This document shows, piece after piece, positions 48,070 to 60,180 of a DNA stretch of 64,000 bases. The notes beneath the pieces are model-generated. The model searched no databases and was not told where the DNA came from. It saw only the letters and a program-made list of their open reading frames with translations. How positions within the stretch are numbered: position 1 is the stretch's first letter; each line of letters begins with the position of its first letter. Made by a program: the position numbers and the translations under genes. This DNA comes from Lithospermum erythrorhizon (taxonomy: Eukaryota > Streptophyta > Magnoliopsida > Boraginales > Boraginaceae): NCBI GenBank assembly GCA_019722365.1, contig JADFUC010001469.1, positions 434,001 through 498,000 of the forward strand. Direction: 5' to 3'.

Positions 48070-49649
48070 ATGGGAAGTAGCAAACATAGGTGGAAAATAT
48101 ATTTCCACAAGTCACCTTCACACAACAACAACAACATTATCAAAAACAACATAAAAAAAATACAACCACCCAAAGAATTTATGTGTCCAATATCTAGGAC
48201 ACTTATGTTGGACCCTGTAATAGTTGCGACAGGACACACGTTTGAACGTAACTGTGTAGAAGCTTGCAAGTACATGTCATGTACACCTAGTCTACCTGAC
48301 GGTTCTGTCCCTGACTTTTCTGCAATTATTCCAAATTTAGCACTCAAATCCACCATCCTTAACTGGTGCCAAACACATCTAACATATATCCAAAAACCCA
48401 TTGATTTTGATGCAGCTCAAAAACTTGTACAGGAATATATCATCAACCATGATATTATTCCATTTCAACAACCTCAAAAAACTACTGAGTTGTCTCATAT
48501 CTCGACTAGTTCCGATGAATCGGTTACAGCTGTTATAGGGACAGGTAAGCATTTTTTATATCGTTTAAAAGTATTGAGTAATATTTTGTGTATAATACTT
48601 TCTTTTGTTAAAAAGTCGATTCTGAATCCGTTTATGTAGGTTTGAGGTTGTCTGCAACGCCTCTGCCTCTCACTACACGCCCTTCGTGTTACTCATCCTC
48701 ATCGTCTTCTGAAGTGGAGAGTTTGAATGCTGGTTTTCTTGAAGAAGAAGAGCTTTTAGCTAAGCTTAGGAGCTCTCAAATCTTTGAGCAAGGGGAGGCT
48801 TTGGTATTATTAAGGAAAATTACGAGGACCCAAGAAGAGTCTCGTGCTCGTTTGTGTACTCCGAGGATTCTGGCGACGCTTAAATCGTTGGCTTTGTCAA
48901 AATATATGTCCATACAAGTGAATGCTGTTGCGATTTTGGTGAATTTGTCGTTGGATAAGGGTAATAAAGTCAAGATTGTGCGGTCTGGGGTTGTTCCGCC
49001 ACTGATTGATGTGTTAAAGGGGGGATTTTTGGAGTCACAAGACCACGCTGCGGGGGCGTTGTTTAGTTTGGCTCTTGAAGATCAGAATAAGACTGCCATT
49101 GGTGTGTTAGGTGGATTGCAGCCTTTATTGCATAGTCTGAGGTCTGAGTCTGAGAGGACTCGACATGATTCGGCCTTGGCGTTATACCATCTTACTTTGG
49201 TGCAGAGTAACAGGGCTAAATTGGTGAAATTCGGAGGGGTTCAGAGTTTGTTGGGGATGGTTAGGTTAGGTCATATGACTAGTCGGGTATTGTTGGTGTT
49301 GTGTAATTTGGCTTCTAGTTTGGAAGGGAGGGCTGCAATGCTGGATGGCGGGTCAGTGGAGTGTTTTATTGAGATGTTGAAGGACGGTGTGTTTGATTCT
49401 GAGTCAACTAAGGAGAGCTGTGTTAGTGCATTGTATGGATTGAGTCAGGGAGGATTGAGGTTTAAGGCTATGGCAAAAGAGGCCGGGGCAGAGGAAATAT
49501 TGAAGAAGTTGGAAGAAATGGGCAGTGAACGATCGAGGGAGAAGGCTAGGAAGGTGTTGGAGGTGTTGAGAGAGAAGGATGAGGATGATGAGGAGGTGGA
49601 TTGGGAGGAGTTGCTTAACTCTGAAGATGATACTAGTCAGACTCGGTAG
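48070..49649 (+). CDS. U-box/ARM-repeat E3 ubiquitin ligase (PUB38-41-like)
   Basis: Two exons, 48070-48544 and 48640-49649, separated by a 95-base intron (GTAAGC...TTATGTAG); the join restores ...VIGTG-LRLSATPLPLTTRPS and gives 494 residues, somewhat short of the roughly 550 usual in this subgroup. Start MGSSKHRWKIYF matches the family start. The U-box covers about residues 36-105 (EFMCPISRTLMLDPVIVATG, HTFERNCVEACK, IPNLALKSTILNWC). A Ser-rich linker is followed by ARM repeats through most of exon 2 (QVNAVAILVNLSLDKGNK, QDHAAGALFSLALEDQNK, RHDSALALYHL), with an acidic C-terminus. U-box proteins transfer ubiquitin with E2 enzymes, ARM repeats bind substrates. The Met at 48642 is not a start; it lies just inside exon 2. 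Confidence 0.95.
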
Positions 49650-49670
49650 CATTTGCCCGAGGTTCATCAA

Positions 49671-51775
49671 GTCATTGAAATATCTAATTAAGTTTATCTT
49701 TTTGTGGGATGGGTTGTGATTATATTCAAGTTCTACAAGGCAGTTTAATGCCTGATTTGGTTTTTCTGGATTCGCTTTTGGTCATGGTGCCGACATTTTA
49801 TATGACCATTGTTTAGTAAGGATTGTTTTTCGAAATGATCCCTTGTAAATAAAAGATTTCGGTGTCCATATGGTTTTGATTGAAATTTGCTAAAGCCTTT
49901 CACGTAGCAATAAATTTGTGTTTAGCTTCATCTTTCCTTTCCCCTGGGATAATTGCGTCGTTTATAAATGTACTATACCATTCTTTCCATTGTGTTTGTC
50001 CACAGATTTATTGTACTTGTGCATCTAGCAGTTGAATTCTGGATAAGGAAAAGCACACCACATTTTGAGAGCAAACTGTAGCCAAAAGATTGATCATGTT
50101 CGTATTTGTTCACTCGAAACTTGCGTAGACTGTTGGTTCCTTTGTTAGTTATGTTGCAACATTGTTGTTTGTCTTTGCTGCTTGTCTTGTTGATGCTATA
50201 TTTCTCTACATGAACCAATCTGTCTATCTAAAGCTTTTAAATAATGCATAGGTATATATTGTATAAGTATATTCTAATCAGGTACAAAGAACCATTGTGG
50301 AAATTTGAGTTTATATACAGATGTTTTGGAAGAGACTAAGCACTGGGATTGCCATATACAGTATTTTCTGTATTATTGACATGGTGAATCTAAATAAAGT
50401 AAACGTTCATAACAGACATATTATGTGATAATAACATTGTAATAAATCATGCTTTGTAACACCACACGACATCGATAACTGGTGAAGATTTCGGCCAAAC
50501 AACCTCATCATTGATACAGCTTGTTGATCAATTAGCGGCTGGACGGACGACAACAAACACCATTGATGCATCTTTCATGAGTATTAATGTACCATTTGGC
50601 TGATAACCTATTGGACAGCTTTGGGCTATTGATTTCCAGGGCAACATCAAAACAAATTTCAACAGAGGATTAAGCAAAACCAATAAATATGTACTACTTC
50701 ACAGTCCATACTATGCAAATGAAAGAGATAGACAGACTGATTATGAGGGCGCAAACGAAAGACCTGGCCATGGTTGATTCAACTTGGCTCAAAAGTTTAC
50801 TCAAATGTCAAATGCAGAATATTGATGTGCTTAAAGAATGTGCAATATATAACAAGGTTATGCCTCCACACTACTCCGTTTACTTTTTATAAATGTGTAA
50901 AGTCAGCAGTTTTGCAAGGCAAATTCAATCACGCAATGGTTCTTTGACATCAACTGGTTGAGAAATGGCAATGGTTATCTACTTATCTGTCCATGAGACC
51001 AGGCCAGATAATATACTTCATTTCGTGTCATATACTTCTCCATCCAGCCATCCTTAAAAGACCGTCCATTTTCTAATTTTGATTATGTCACTTTTTAAAA
51101 ATCGTCCCTTTTCTATATGAATATGACATCTCCATTCAACTTTTAAGTGGATTATCTCTTTTGTTAAATCCATAAACTCAAGATCTTTGATATAGTCTAT
51201 GGCCAACATCCATTTGCAACTATTATAGCTTTAAATCTTCGTGCATTTATTGATGTCTTCTTATATCCAAGTTTTGTTCAATTCAATCAATGGCACTGAA
51301 AGGCATTTTTGCTTTGTCCATTGTATGAGCTCAAAATTCACACTTGTTCATGGCATTAAAAAGAACGATAAGATATATAATGACATAATGGTTATGTGAA
51401 CATCAAAGTATATATTGGATATAGTATTATTAAAACACAGTTTAATTATACAGTTGATAAAATAATAAATAAATAAAAATTCAATGTTCATGTGCTACCT
51501 CTCAGCGTATGGCTGTAATCATCTATGACAAGACACCAGTTCATCAAGAGTTTAACCTTACTCCAGAACTGTGAATATGTTCTAAAATACATCATACTCC
51601 GTATAATTTAAGGGGGGGAAAAATCAAGATTAACTAGAAAAAAATATTGGGCCAATTAAGAAACTTCCCTATTATCACAGATTCACAGGGGTAAGGTTGC
51701 GTGTATATGGGCACCCTGCCAGCAGTTAGAAGTCGAAACCGTAGATATTGGAAGATGTTGATGTATGTTTGACTT
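49671..51775. other. Intergenic region between U-box and CSLC genes
   Basis: 3' flanks of two genes that converge here. No coding sequence is supported. A patch at 51040-51130 (GACCGTCCATTTTC-type strings) recalls Stowaway MITE ends, and TACTCCGTA occurs at 51595. Confidence 0.5.
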
Positions 51776-54683
51776 TCAGTTCACTTGCTCTCCAATCAAA
51801 TCCAAACCAACCACCAAGAAAGATAATCCTTGAAAGAGCAAAAAGTAGAAATGAATTCCATGAGCAGATAAAAAGCTTCTTCCAGCTGCAGTGAGGAGAA
51901 GAAAAGCTAAAGCAAGTTCTTTTCTATAAATCCTGTTTCTCTTCGTCTTTACAAAGGGGGTCGATTCTTCTTCTTGTTGTTCTTTAAGCTTATCAACCAT
52001 TTTATCAAGCCCTGATTCAGAAAGACGTCGTTGGATTTTCTCCTCGTTTAGACTCTTTAATTCCCTCTCAGCAAGAGCTAACAAGTCTGATTCAGATGAC
52101 CTACCTAGCTTCTTAGTAACTACCCATTCGTATGCGCTTCCGAGCTGAAACAAGCCTGATACCATTGCCTGGAACTTTGTCACTGACATTGTGTTCTCGA
52201 ATAACAAGTAAGGCATCAAGAAGGGAAATGATTTAGGTGATGGAAGGATGTTCAAGATTGACATGGCAATGGGGACATAACAGATCACCCATGGTGGTAA
52301 TTCAGCCTCGGGGACGAACATGGTTAGGGGGAGAATGATGCAGAATAACGTGAATGAGTAGAATGGAAGGATCAGTTTCCTTAGTAGGAAGAACAAGAAG
52401 ATCAAATTAGCCTTCTTCCAAGTTGAAATCTGATACAAAGAAATTCAAAGTTGTTTCGGTATTAGGCTGATATTTCATATTGTGTTCACCAGAAGATTAA
52501 CAAGACATCAAATAAAATTAATACTACCTTTGATTTGATTATATCAGAAAGACATAATCGAAAAAGTTGCATCGGACCAGAATGCCAGCGATGTTGTTGC
52601 TTCTTATAAGCTTCATAAGATTCTGGCAATTCACATAGAACTTTAACATCATTGAGGTAAATGAATTTCCAACCATTCAAGTGTGCTCGAACTGCAATGT
52701 CCATATCCTCTACTGTCGTCCTCTCAAGCCACCCCCCGGAGTCCTCCAAGGCCTTGATCCTCCACACACCTGCTGTCCCATTGAACCCAAAGAAGTTGAG
52801 GAAAATACCATTTACTTGCTGCTCCACCTCAAAATGGAAACATAAATTGATATTCTGCAGTCTAGTGAGAAGATTTTCGTCTTTGTTCACAAATGACCAT
52901 CGTGTCTGGACAAGACCTAGTTCAGGATTCCCCTGACAGTATATAGCATAAAGCATTAAGCTATGTCTGCATACAGATTAAAGAATACAGCAAACATAAC
53001 CAAAAAAACAGTAGAAATAGAATCTGTTCCAGTGATCGATGATCATATATATATATATATATATGAAGAAAAAAGATTGGTAGTAAAACAGGTAAACAAA
53101 GAGTGATGTAAATGAGGTAAATGTCACTGCTTCAATCTCATCTTTCCATTCACAGGACCAAAGCACAACATATAGAATTTGCAAAAAATACTTAATTAAG
53201 GTGAAAACCAAATCACAACAATCCATTTCTCACTAATAGTAACATACTATAACATAACATTTAACACTAACACTAACATGCCTGATGCCTTAGAAGAGTC
53301 TCATTCCTTAGCAGGGTAAGGGGGAGTCTGATAGTACCTTAAAATGAGGAATTGTATGTTGAAGAAAATCAGCATTGGGTTGAAAGTCTGCATCAAAGAT
53401 GGCTACAAATTCATAGTCCTTTACATAGTCACATGCCATTGCTGATTTAAGATTGCCTGCTTTGTATCCAGTCCTGATAAGCCGATGTCTATACACTATG
53501 TTCACTCCTTTTTCTTTCCATTCTGCAACTTCATTTCTTATCAATAAGGCTAAGATATCATCATCAGAATCATCCAAAACTTGAACCAAAATTCGATCTT
53601 TTGGCCAATCCAATTGACATGCAGCTGCAATCGACTGTGCATATACCTAAAATATCACAAAAGAAATGTAGGCGTACATAAGATATGATCAAAAAGAGAA
53701 AACAAAAATCTTTCTTGCACTTTAAATACCTTTGCAGTAAAATAGAAATCTAGCCACCGACAGTCTTGGCAGCAACAAAAAATGAACTAAGTGTAATACA
53801 ACAACATACCCCAGTGCCTACGAAAGGCTACCGCCTAAGCCGATTAGGTGCGGGGGGAGGGGGTCGTAGTAGGCAGCCTTGCATATTTATAACGGGGGAG
53901 GCATTTAATTGGCCAGTGATCTGAGAGCACCATTTACAAAAATACTCCTTGAACAGAAATCTGATAAAAACTTTGCCATTTGATTGAAAATGAATAGAAT
54001 AGCAAAAGAAAAGTTGGGTTGTTCATGATTTGAAGAAAAGCATAAACCTTTCATCAAGAATCTGAAAAAATCACCTCTTTCTCATTTCTCATAGGAATCT
54101 GTACAAGAACCATTGGAAAACTGGAAGCATCTTCAACATCAAACTGTTCACCAACAACCTCAGGCTTCATTTTCTTGAACTTGATCCAGAAACAACCTAG
54201 ACCCAATACAAAACGGTCCACAGATTGAATCATGAAAAGCACAATGCAAAACTTTGAAAGCATTCCAATCACAGGAGCAATGTAATCAACTCTGAAATCT
54301 TGCCAAGCCATATAAGACCATTGTACAAGGTTTTGAACCTCTGAAGGATGAACTAAACTCAAGTGCCATTGATTGAAATATGCAAGAATTTCAATCAACA
54401 AAGCTGCAACTGAAACAGCAAGAAAAATCTTGATGAATCTATACAATTTCCCTCTATATTTAGGCTCCTCATCATTGATACTTGAGTAAGCAATGCGTTT
54501 TTTTACTGAAGCAAAAGTATTGCACAAAGTTCTTGCTAGCCATGGAATGCAAGCAAGAGCTTTTTGTGCTTTTAGAAGAAAAACCCATGTGAAAACTTTT
54601 GCATTTCCAGATTTTTGTTTATCTGTAAAGGCTGATAAACCATTAGGCTTCTCAATAGTGATCACAACTGAACTAGGTGCCAT
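51776..54683 (-). CDS. Cellulose synthase-like C glucan synthase (CSLC)
   Basis: Four exons: 54683-54075, 53646-53338, 52932-52528 and 52429-51776, all phase 0 with GT/AG introns; 658 residues, near the 670-700 usual. GT2 Golgi membrane enzyme that makes the beta-1,4-glucan backbone of xyloglucan from UDP-glucose. Catalytic signature residues are present: DDSDDD in [14 protein letters not shown] in IFDADFQ, TVED in TTVEDMD, and QxxRW in [11 protein letters not shown]-terminal helices lie near residues 90-180; several more follow the QxxRW motif ([17 protein letters not shown]). It ends LDLIGEQVN, the conserved C-terminus. The start at 54683 (MAPSSVV) is preferred over the in-frame 54695 because CSLC proteins begin MAP. 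Intron 1 holds a SINE fragment, intron 2 an (AT)n tract. Confidence 0.95.
53046..53064. repeat. (AT)n microsatellite in CSLC intron 2
   Basis: Uninterrupted AT run of about 19 bases. Confidence 0.9.
53797..53882 (-). repeat. 3' part of a SINE in CSLC intron 1
   Basis: On the minus strand the order is AAGGCTGCCTACTACGACC, a C-rich stretch, GGCACTGGGGTATGTTGTTG and TATTACACT. This matches the layout of the TS-type SINE 3' region known in dicots (GCAGACCTTACCC, CTCCCC, then ACTGGGTATGTTGTTG). The tRNA-like head is absent or not recognisable, so it is truncated. Confidence 0.6.
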
Positions 54684-54699
54684 TCGATGGTTCAAATCT

Positions 54700-57276
54700 T
54701 GATCGTTAGTTTTTTTTTTTTAAATAAAGAGATCAAAGCCAACCCAAGATATCAGAGGTGAAGAACAAGGGTTGACTTTGGAAATGATTTTTGGGAGATT
54801 TAGATGAAATTCATGGTATCATATTTAAGTGTTTGGACAGAAACAGAGGAAACCAATGAATCGTTTTGTAGTACTAATAATTATACTTTAAAGTCAAATT
54901 CTGTAATATTCTGGCTAGAACAAATGGGCACGGAATTTCATGTTCTGGATAGTAAAGCAAATGAATTCTGATTTGAAAGCTCAACAATCAAATGAAGAGA
55001 TGGAGAGTATGGTCCTTCAAAGTAGTAACAATAAAGAAGATGAAATTCAATTGATGTAATGAGCTAAACTTCATTAAAATGTCATGACTATATTACCCTT
55101 CAGAGTTAAATCTCATTAAAAGAAATTAAAATAATTATGATATATTTTATTTTTATAAAGTAAGTAGTAGTAAAATCTTAGATAGTCGTTTCTTGACTGA
55201 CACTTTGGATCGGTCGAAAGGATGGTTATGTTATTATTAAAAATTTTAAGGTTAAGTATTATTCGATCCATTTTATTCCGTTTAGACTGGAGATTATTTA
55301 AAGAAATTGGGGTGTGTTAAATATTGATGTTGAATGAGCTAAGCAAATGTATGGAAGGTTCATTTCTATTATTAAACTTGCTCTGAAAATTTCACAATAG
55401 AATAATGGATCTTTTGAACAGATCCATTTTCTTCTCTTTTGTGTCTACTTGGTTAATTCATTCCAATTCAACAGTATCAATTTGATAACCAATTACAGCA
55501 AAATGAGACACAATTGAGAAACACCAAAATGAGACATAATTGAGAAACACTTCCTTAACTAGTGATCTGGACGCCATTTATGAGAAATAATATTCTTTTT
55601 AAGATGGGTTTATAATTCATTGAAGACAAAAAATGTGCCCCTCCCCAAAATAAATATTGGAGTCTTCTAAGCAATTATATTCATAGAAACCATATTGGAG
55701 TCATCTAAGAAATTATTTCCAAATTTGGTACCGGCAAATTGATTGATTTAACCATAAGTACAACCTTTTTTTCGGTCTAAATAAGTTTACTCTTTTTTTG
55801 GGTACCATTGTCAACCTATATATCATGACATGGATTAAGTATATTGAACATTTTTAGTTAAATGTTACTCTTGTCACTTTAATATGTTTTGTTAATATCT
55901 TGTTCATTCGTAATGTAATTTGTAAGTATAACTTTCAATTTTGGTTTTAATTATTCAAGCATGACTTGCTTTCGATTATTTTAACAAATTATGTAATTAT
56001 ATGTTGAAATGTCAGGTCGTGTTGTTCGCATTACCAGATTCATTCAACTTAATTGGTTTGATGATTCTGAGTATCAAATCGGCCATCGTTGGTTAATTAT
56101 TATTCCCAAGTATTTGTTGATGCATGTGGTGGTGTTGAACAATATAATTATTAATTGTTAATATTCCAGTATATTTTCTTTTGATGTTGAGTTGTTACAA
56201 GCATGTTGACTTCATCTAAGTTTATTAAGCTGATGCTACGGTATTTATTTCCTGGAAGAGTTGATGCGAAGATGTGGACCTTATTCGGTGCAAGTGGTAC
56301 TTCATACTACTTTCAATCTAAAAAATTAATAATAGTTCGATTTAATTTTTAATGGTCAAAACTAATAAATTATATATTATTAATTGATATGTAATTTTTT
56401 ATTTTCATCAAATTGACATGTTTGTATGTTGACATTGAAATTGTTTATATATGATATATTTTCATAATATATATAGTATACAATAATATAGTATATAAAT
56501 AAATTTGAATTCAAATTAAAATAATAATAATTAAAAGTGGATGCTTTTTTTTTAGATGCAGGAACAGCTTTGGAGAAAAATGAGCAAGTATATAATATGG
56601 TAGGTACGTAGGTTCTGGAGAAATGAATGTCCAGCATCATATTACTCGTTGCGTATAAAAATAAAGCATCATATTGCTCCTATTGTTTTAATAATCAAAA
56701 CACAACAAGTACACTGCACACTACTCGGATCTGTATAACTTAAATAACATGGGTCATTAATAATAATGGTATATACTATATATGAAGTTTTCATGGAAAT
56801 CAGTTTGTTTAGCTTCTTTTTGGTTTCCTAGGGAATTACTTAACAAATAATATCAAGTCAAATTCGTCTCTATTAGTAAAATCACATAGTAAGTTGTAGA
56901 GATAAATGAACAAGAATCTCTTTATTATCCTGCATAGGACATTAAACAAGTCGAACTATACCAAACTTTATCAGGTTCGACATGAATGGTTCAAAAGTTC
57001 GGTTCAACTCGAGTTCTATCGAATAGAAAAAATTCGAAGTTTGATTCAAAAAAATTCGATTCGAACAATTCGAAGTTTGACGAAAAATCTAATTTTCTTG
57101 ATAAAATAAGAAGAAATCGAACCTTCGGCTCAAATTATATGGAACATAAAATGAGGTTGGAGCTCGGCTCGACCTACATCGAACAGAATTGAGTTTCGGT
57201 GTTATTTTACATGCCTAATAATAGTACTCCTAAGAGATATTTAATGATTACGATGAGATTATTAAATACACATGTA
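54700..57276. other. Intergenic region upstream of CSLC
   Basis: AT-rich. CSLC promoter elements should be within the first few hundred bases but no clear TATA box was chosen. Nothing else recognised. Confidence 0.5.
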
Positions 57277-57455
57277 CACTGGCGGAACCAGAAATTTTAT
57301 ATAGGGAGAGAGCAAGTAAGCCCAATATTATATAAATGAAGAAAATATCTGAAATTAAAGAGGAGTGAACAACTTAATTTTTAAATAAATAAATAATAAA
57401 ATTACATTTTTTAATAGTAAATATAATTTTAAAAATTTTAACGAGCTTATTTACT
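57277..57455 (+). repeat. hAT-like terminal repeat, inverted partner of 47185-47357
   Basis: Begins CACTGGCGGAACCAGAAATT, then TATATAGGGAGAG, followed by the same A/T-rich body seen inverted at 47.2 kb. May mark the left end of a non-autonomous element whose right end is near 58910. Confidence 0.5.
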
Positions 57456-57498
57456 CCATCTGCTCCTAATTCCTCAGATGCACAAGTGATACACAAGC

Positions 57499-57588
57499 CT
57501 GCTAATCACATGTCATCGATCTCATAATGGCATAGGCCAAACTCTGCTAATCACATGTCATCGATCTCATAATGGCATAGGCCAAACT
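57499..57588. repeat. Perfect 45-bp tandem duplication
   Basis: Two identical adjacent copies, 57499-57543 and 57544-57588, beginning CTGCTAATCACATG and ending GGCCAAACT. Identity is complete, so the duplication is recent or an assembly artefact. Confidence 0.95.
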
Positions 57589-57805
57589 CACATGGCTACG
57601 TACCACCCCCCTCCCCCCAAATTGACTCGCCGGCGTACTCTTCTTGATGTTGAAATACATTCTTATTCATTTTGACCATTAAAATTCAATTTGCACAATC
57701 TTCTAAGAATATATGCAATAAATAAGAATATAGATTATGAAGATGATAATGAAGTCGATATAATAAGTCTATAATTTGAAGGAACCCATATATGTCTGTT
57801 GGTGA

Positions 57806-58024
57806 AATGTCCAAACAAATAAACACCTGGATCATATTGGCTATGCAGTGGGGCAAATTGACAAGACATACATTTCTACTGGTAGGGCATTTTATCTAAC
57901 TTCTCTAACATCAACTAATTCATTTATGGATCCAAAATTAAAATATGGTGTTTCTGTAGATGAAGTTGTTGGCTATTCATGTTGTCCTGGCTATGTATTC
58001 ATCTTAAGTCGCCCCAAAAATTAA
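57806..58024 (+). other. Orphan open segment, possible exon fragment
   Basis: A stop-bounded 72-codon frame with balanced, protein-like composition in otherwise AT-rich DNA: HIGYAVGQIDKTYISTGRAF, later DEVVGYSCCPGYVFILSRP and a stop. There is no ATG near its start. I do not recognise the family. It could be the last exon of a lost gene or chance. Confidence 0.25.
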
Positions 58025-58839
58025 ATGGCTGGATAAGATGATCATTTTTATAGGAATTGATTATTCAAATTAAATGTTGTCTTCAGTTCTAATTTAGGTG
58101 AAAAATGCCATTCATTTTTTTTTTAAAGTAAATTTTCATTTTATGTGAATAGAAATACAAGATATCTGTACAAGACCATCAGTTGAAAATGGTCAAATTC
58201 AACCCCCAATCTATACAAATCATTCAATTTAACTTTTTTTTTTTGTACCTTTGTCCAGCTATTGACTCTACATCTAATATCATTGCAACCTGCTCCACTG
58301 TTAACACTTTCTACTCAAAAACATGCGGATTCATGGCCGCCGAACGTGATACGTCAGGTTGGCAGTCGAATTTCAAATATATGGTATTACATAAAACAAA
58401 TTTAAAATTTGCATATTAGAGACTAAAATGAACTCAGGCCCTCGAACCCAAGATACTTGCATACTAGTTTTAACACAAAATTTTACATTTAGCTCTTATT
58501 GTTGACCAAAAAAATTATCGTTTGTCTCATAACAAATTAGAAAGAGTTCATGATTAATTGTAGATAAAAAAAACTTATGTTGTAATTTTGCAATTGAAAA
58601 ATGATGATTTGATAATGATTGTTAGGTTTTTTATTTTTTTAACATGTTATTTAAAGAAGGAAATGTGAATAAATTAGGTAACAAAAGACTAAACGGATGG
58701 TGGAAATGTATTTATTAGTTGGAGACGTTGGAGTAAATATAAGGGGAAATCACTGTAGCAAGTGAGGAAAAGAAATGTAACGCAAAAAGAATCGAAATCA
58801 GGCGCTTCTCTGGTAACTTAGCATATCTTACCACTGGGA

Positions 58840-58910
58840 CAATTCATATTTTAGTGGTGTCCTAGGACATCACAGGACACCATGTGGCTCCGCCCCTGGA
58901 TACACCACTG
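58840..58910 (-). repeat. hAT-like transposon end abutting the LINE
   Basis: Minus strand reads CAGTGGTGTATCCAGGGGCG from 58910, then GAGCCACATGG and a small GTGTCCT/AGGACAC inverted pair. This resembles common plant hAT-type ends. The LINE coding text stops where it begins. Confidence 0.45.
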
Positions 58911-59127
58911 CATTGGCACAAAGTCTTCGCAATCTGCTTTTAAAACTCTTACCCAACCCTTGTTGTATAAGCCATTGCATCTCTTCACTCCATTGTTGAG
59001 GAACATGGAACTCCTTCAGGTACATTAGAACTTTCCTCCAGATAGCTGCTGAAAACTGACAATGAAAAAATAAATGTTGATTGCTCTCTTGCTCGTGACA
59101 AAAGCTGCATTTTGCATCATTCACCAC
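58911..59127 (-). pseudogene. LINE C-terminal zinc-binding (zf-RVT) fragment
   Basis: CSFCHEQESNQHLFFHC followed by AIWRKVLMYL is the zf-RVT signature (C.C...E...HLF..C) found at the C-terminus of plant LINE ORF2. The last residues before the stop are read from the abutting transposon end. Confidence 0.75.
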
Positions 59128-60180
59128 ATTTCATGCCAACAATCTGTCCCTTGTAGGCAGCCTTCCTAAGCATAGAAGCCAAGTTGTGATGCTATACTTT
59201 GGTCACGTGCCGTTGTACAGGCAAAAGCTCCACCGCCCAACGCTTCCCGGGCTTCTCCTCGACTTTTTCCCATACAACTCTCGTATGATGTTGCTATGTG
59301 GCAAACCACCTCAGAACATCATGTCCATTCCCACTAACACGATGAGTCATAGTGTTTTGCATGGTGAATATGCGATAAACATTTTCCATGTGGCCATAAT
59401 CTTCCTTACAACATCAGCAACAGAATCAGTTGGCAGAATTTGGAGGTTACTGATAGTTCTACTAGTTAAAACACTCTCAAGATTTCCTATTGGAAGCCAA
59501 ACATCATATATACATACAGTTAGTGGCCTCTCCATTCCTTACTTCCTTCCTAACATAAGGCCTACGACCTTTTCTAAGTTGCATCAATTTTCTCGAGTCC
59601 GAGGGGAATCAGTACTTTTAACATTAATCTTGTTACAAAGCCTCCTTCCCGCTACACAAATTCCAGATATGATTTGCCGCCTATAAGCTCTATTCAATTA
59701 AAAACATATTTGATTCGAGACAACCTACGTCTTTCTCAAAATAGCTTGCTTCAAGACACATGGCCAAATAACCTTGATAAGCTACGTTTCCAAAAGATAC
59801 GCATTCATAATTCTCGATATCTTAGACAATACTCTTTGGCAAAAAGTATAATGCATACCAATAATTGCATATATAAAAAATTATGGAGTTTATAGGCCTT
59901 GGCAGCCTTAAATGCGTAACTCGGTGCTACTTCCCCTGACTCTGCGACCTTAAATGCCGCCTTGTCAATTAATTCCACACAATCTTGGCGCCAAGCGCCG
60001 TGAGTGAGAGGAATGCCAAGATATCTCCGCAGTAACTTAGGCTGTGATATGCCAAAACTACACAACCTATCCTCCGTGTTGACTCTCGCGTAAGTAGCAT
60101 GTGCTGCTTATTTAGTTCAAATCACAGTCACGACAAGTCCCCAATATGGCCCAAAACCTTTTGCGCCATCCTTAAAGAAT

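Noticed and set aside
48642..49649. Separate ARM-repeat gene starting at the Met at 48642
   Set aside because: A clean 95-base intron joins it in frame to the upstream U-box exon, as in the PUB family.
59186..59686. 166-codon plus-strand frame
   Set aside because: It is antisense to the LINE ORF2 region and has no coding features of its own.
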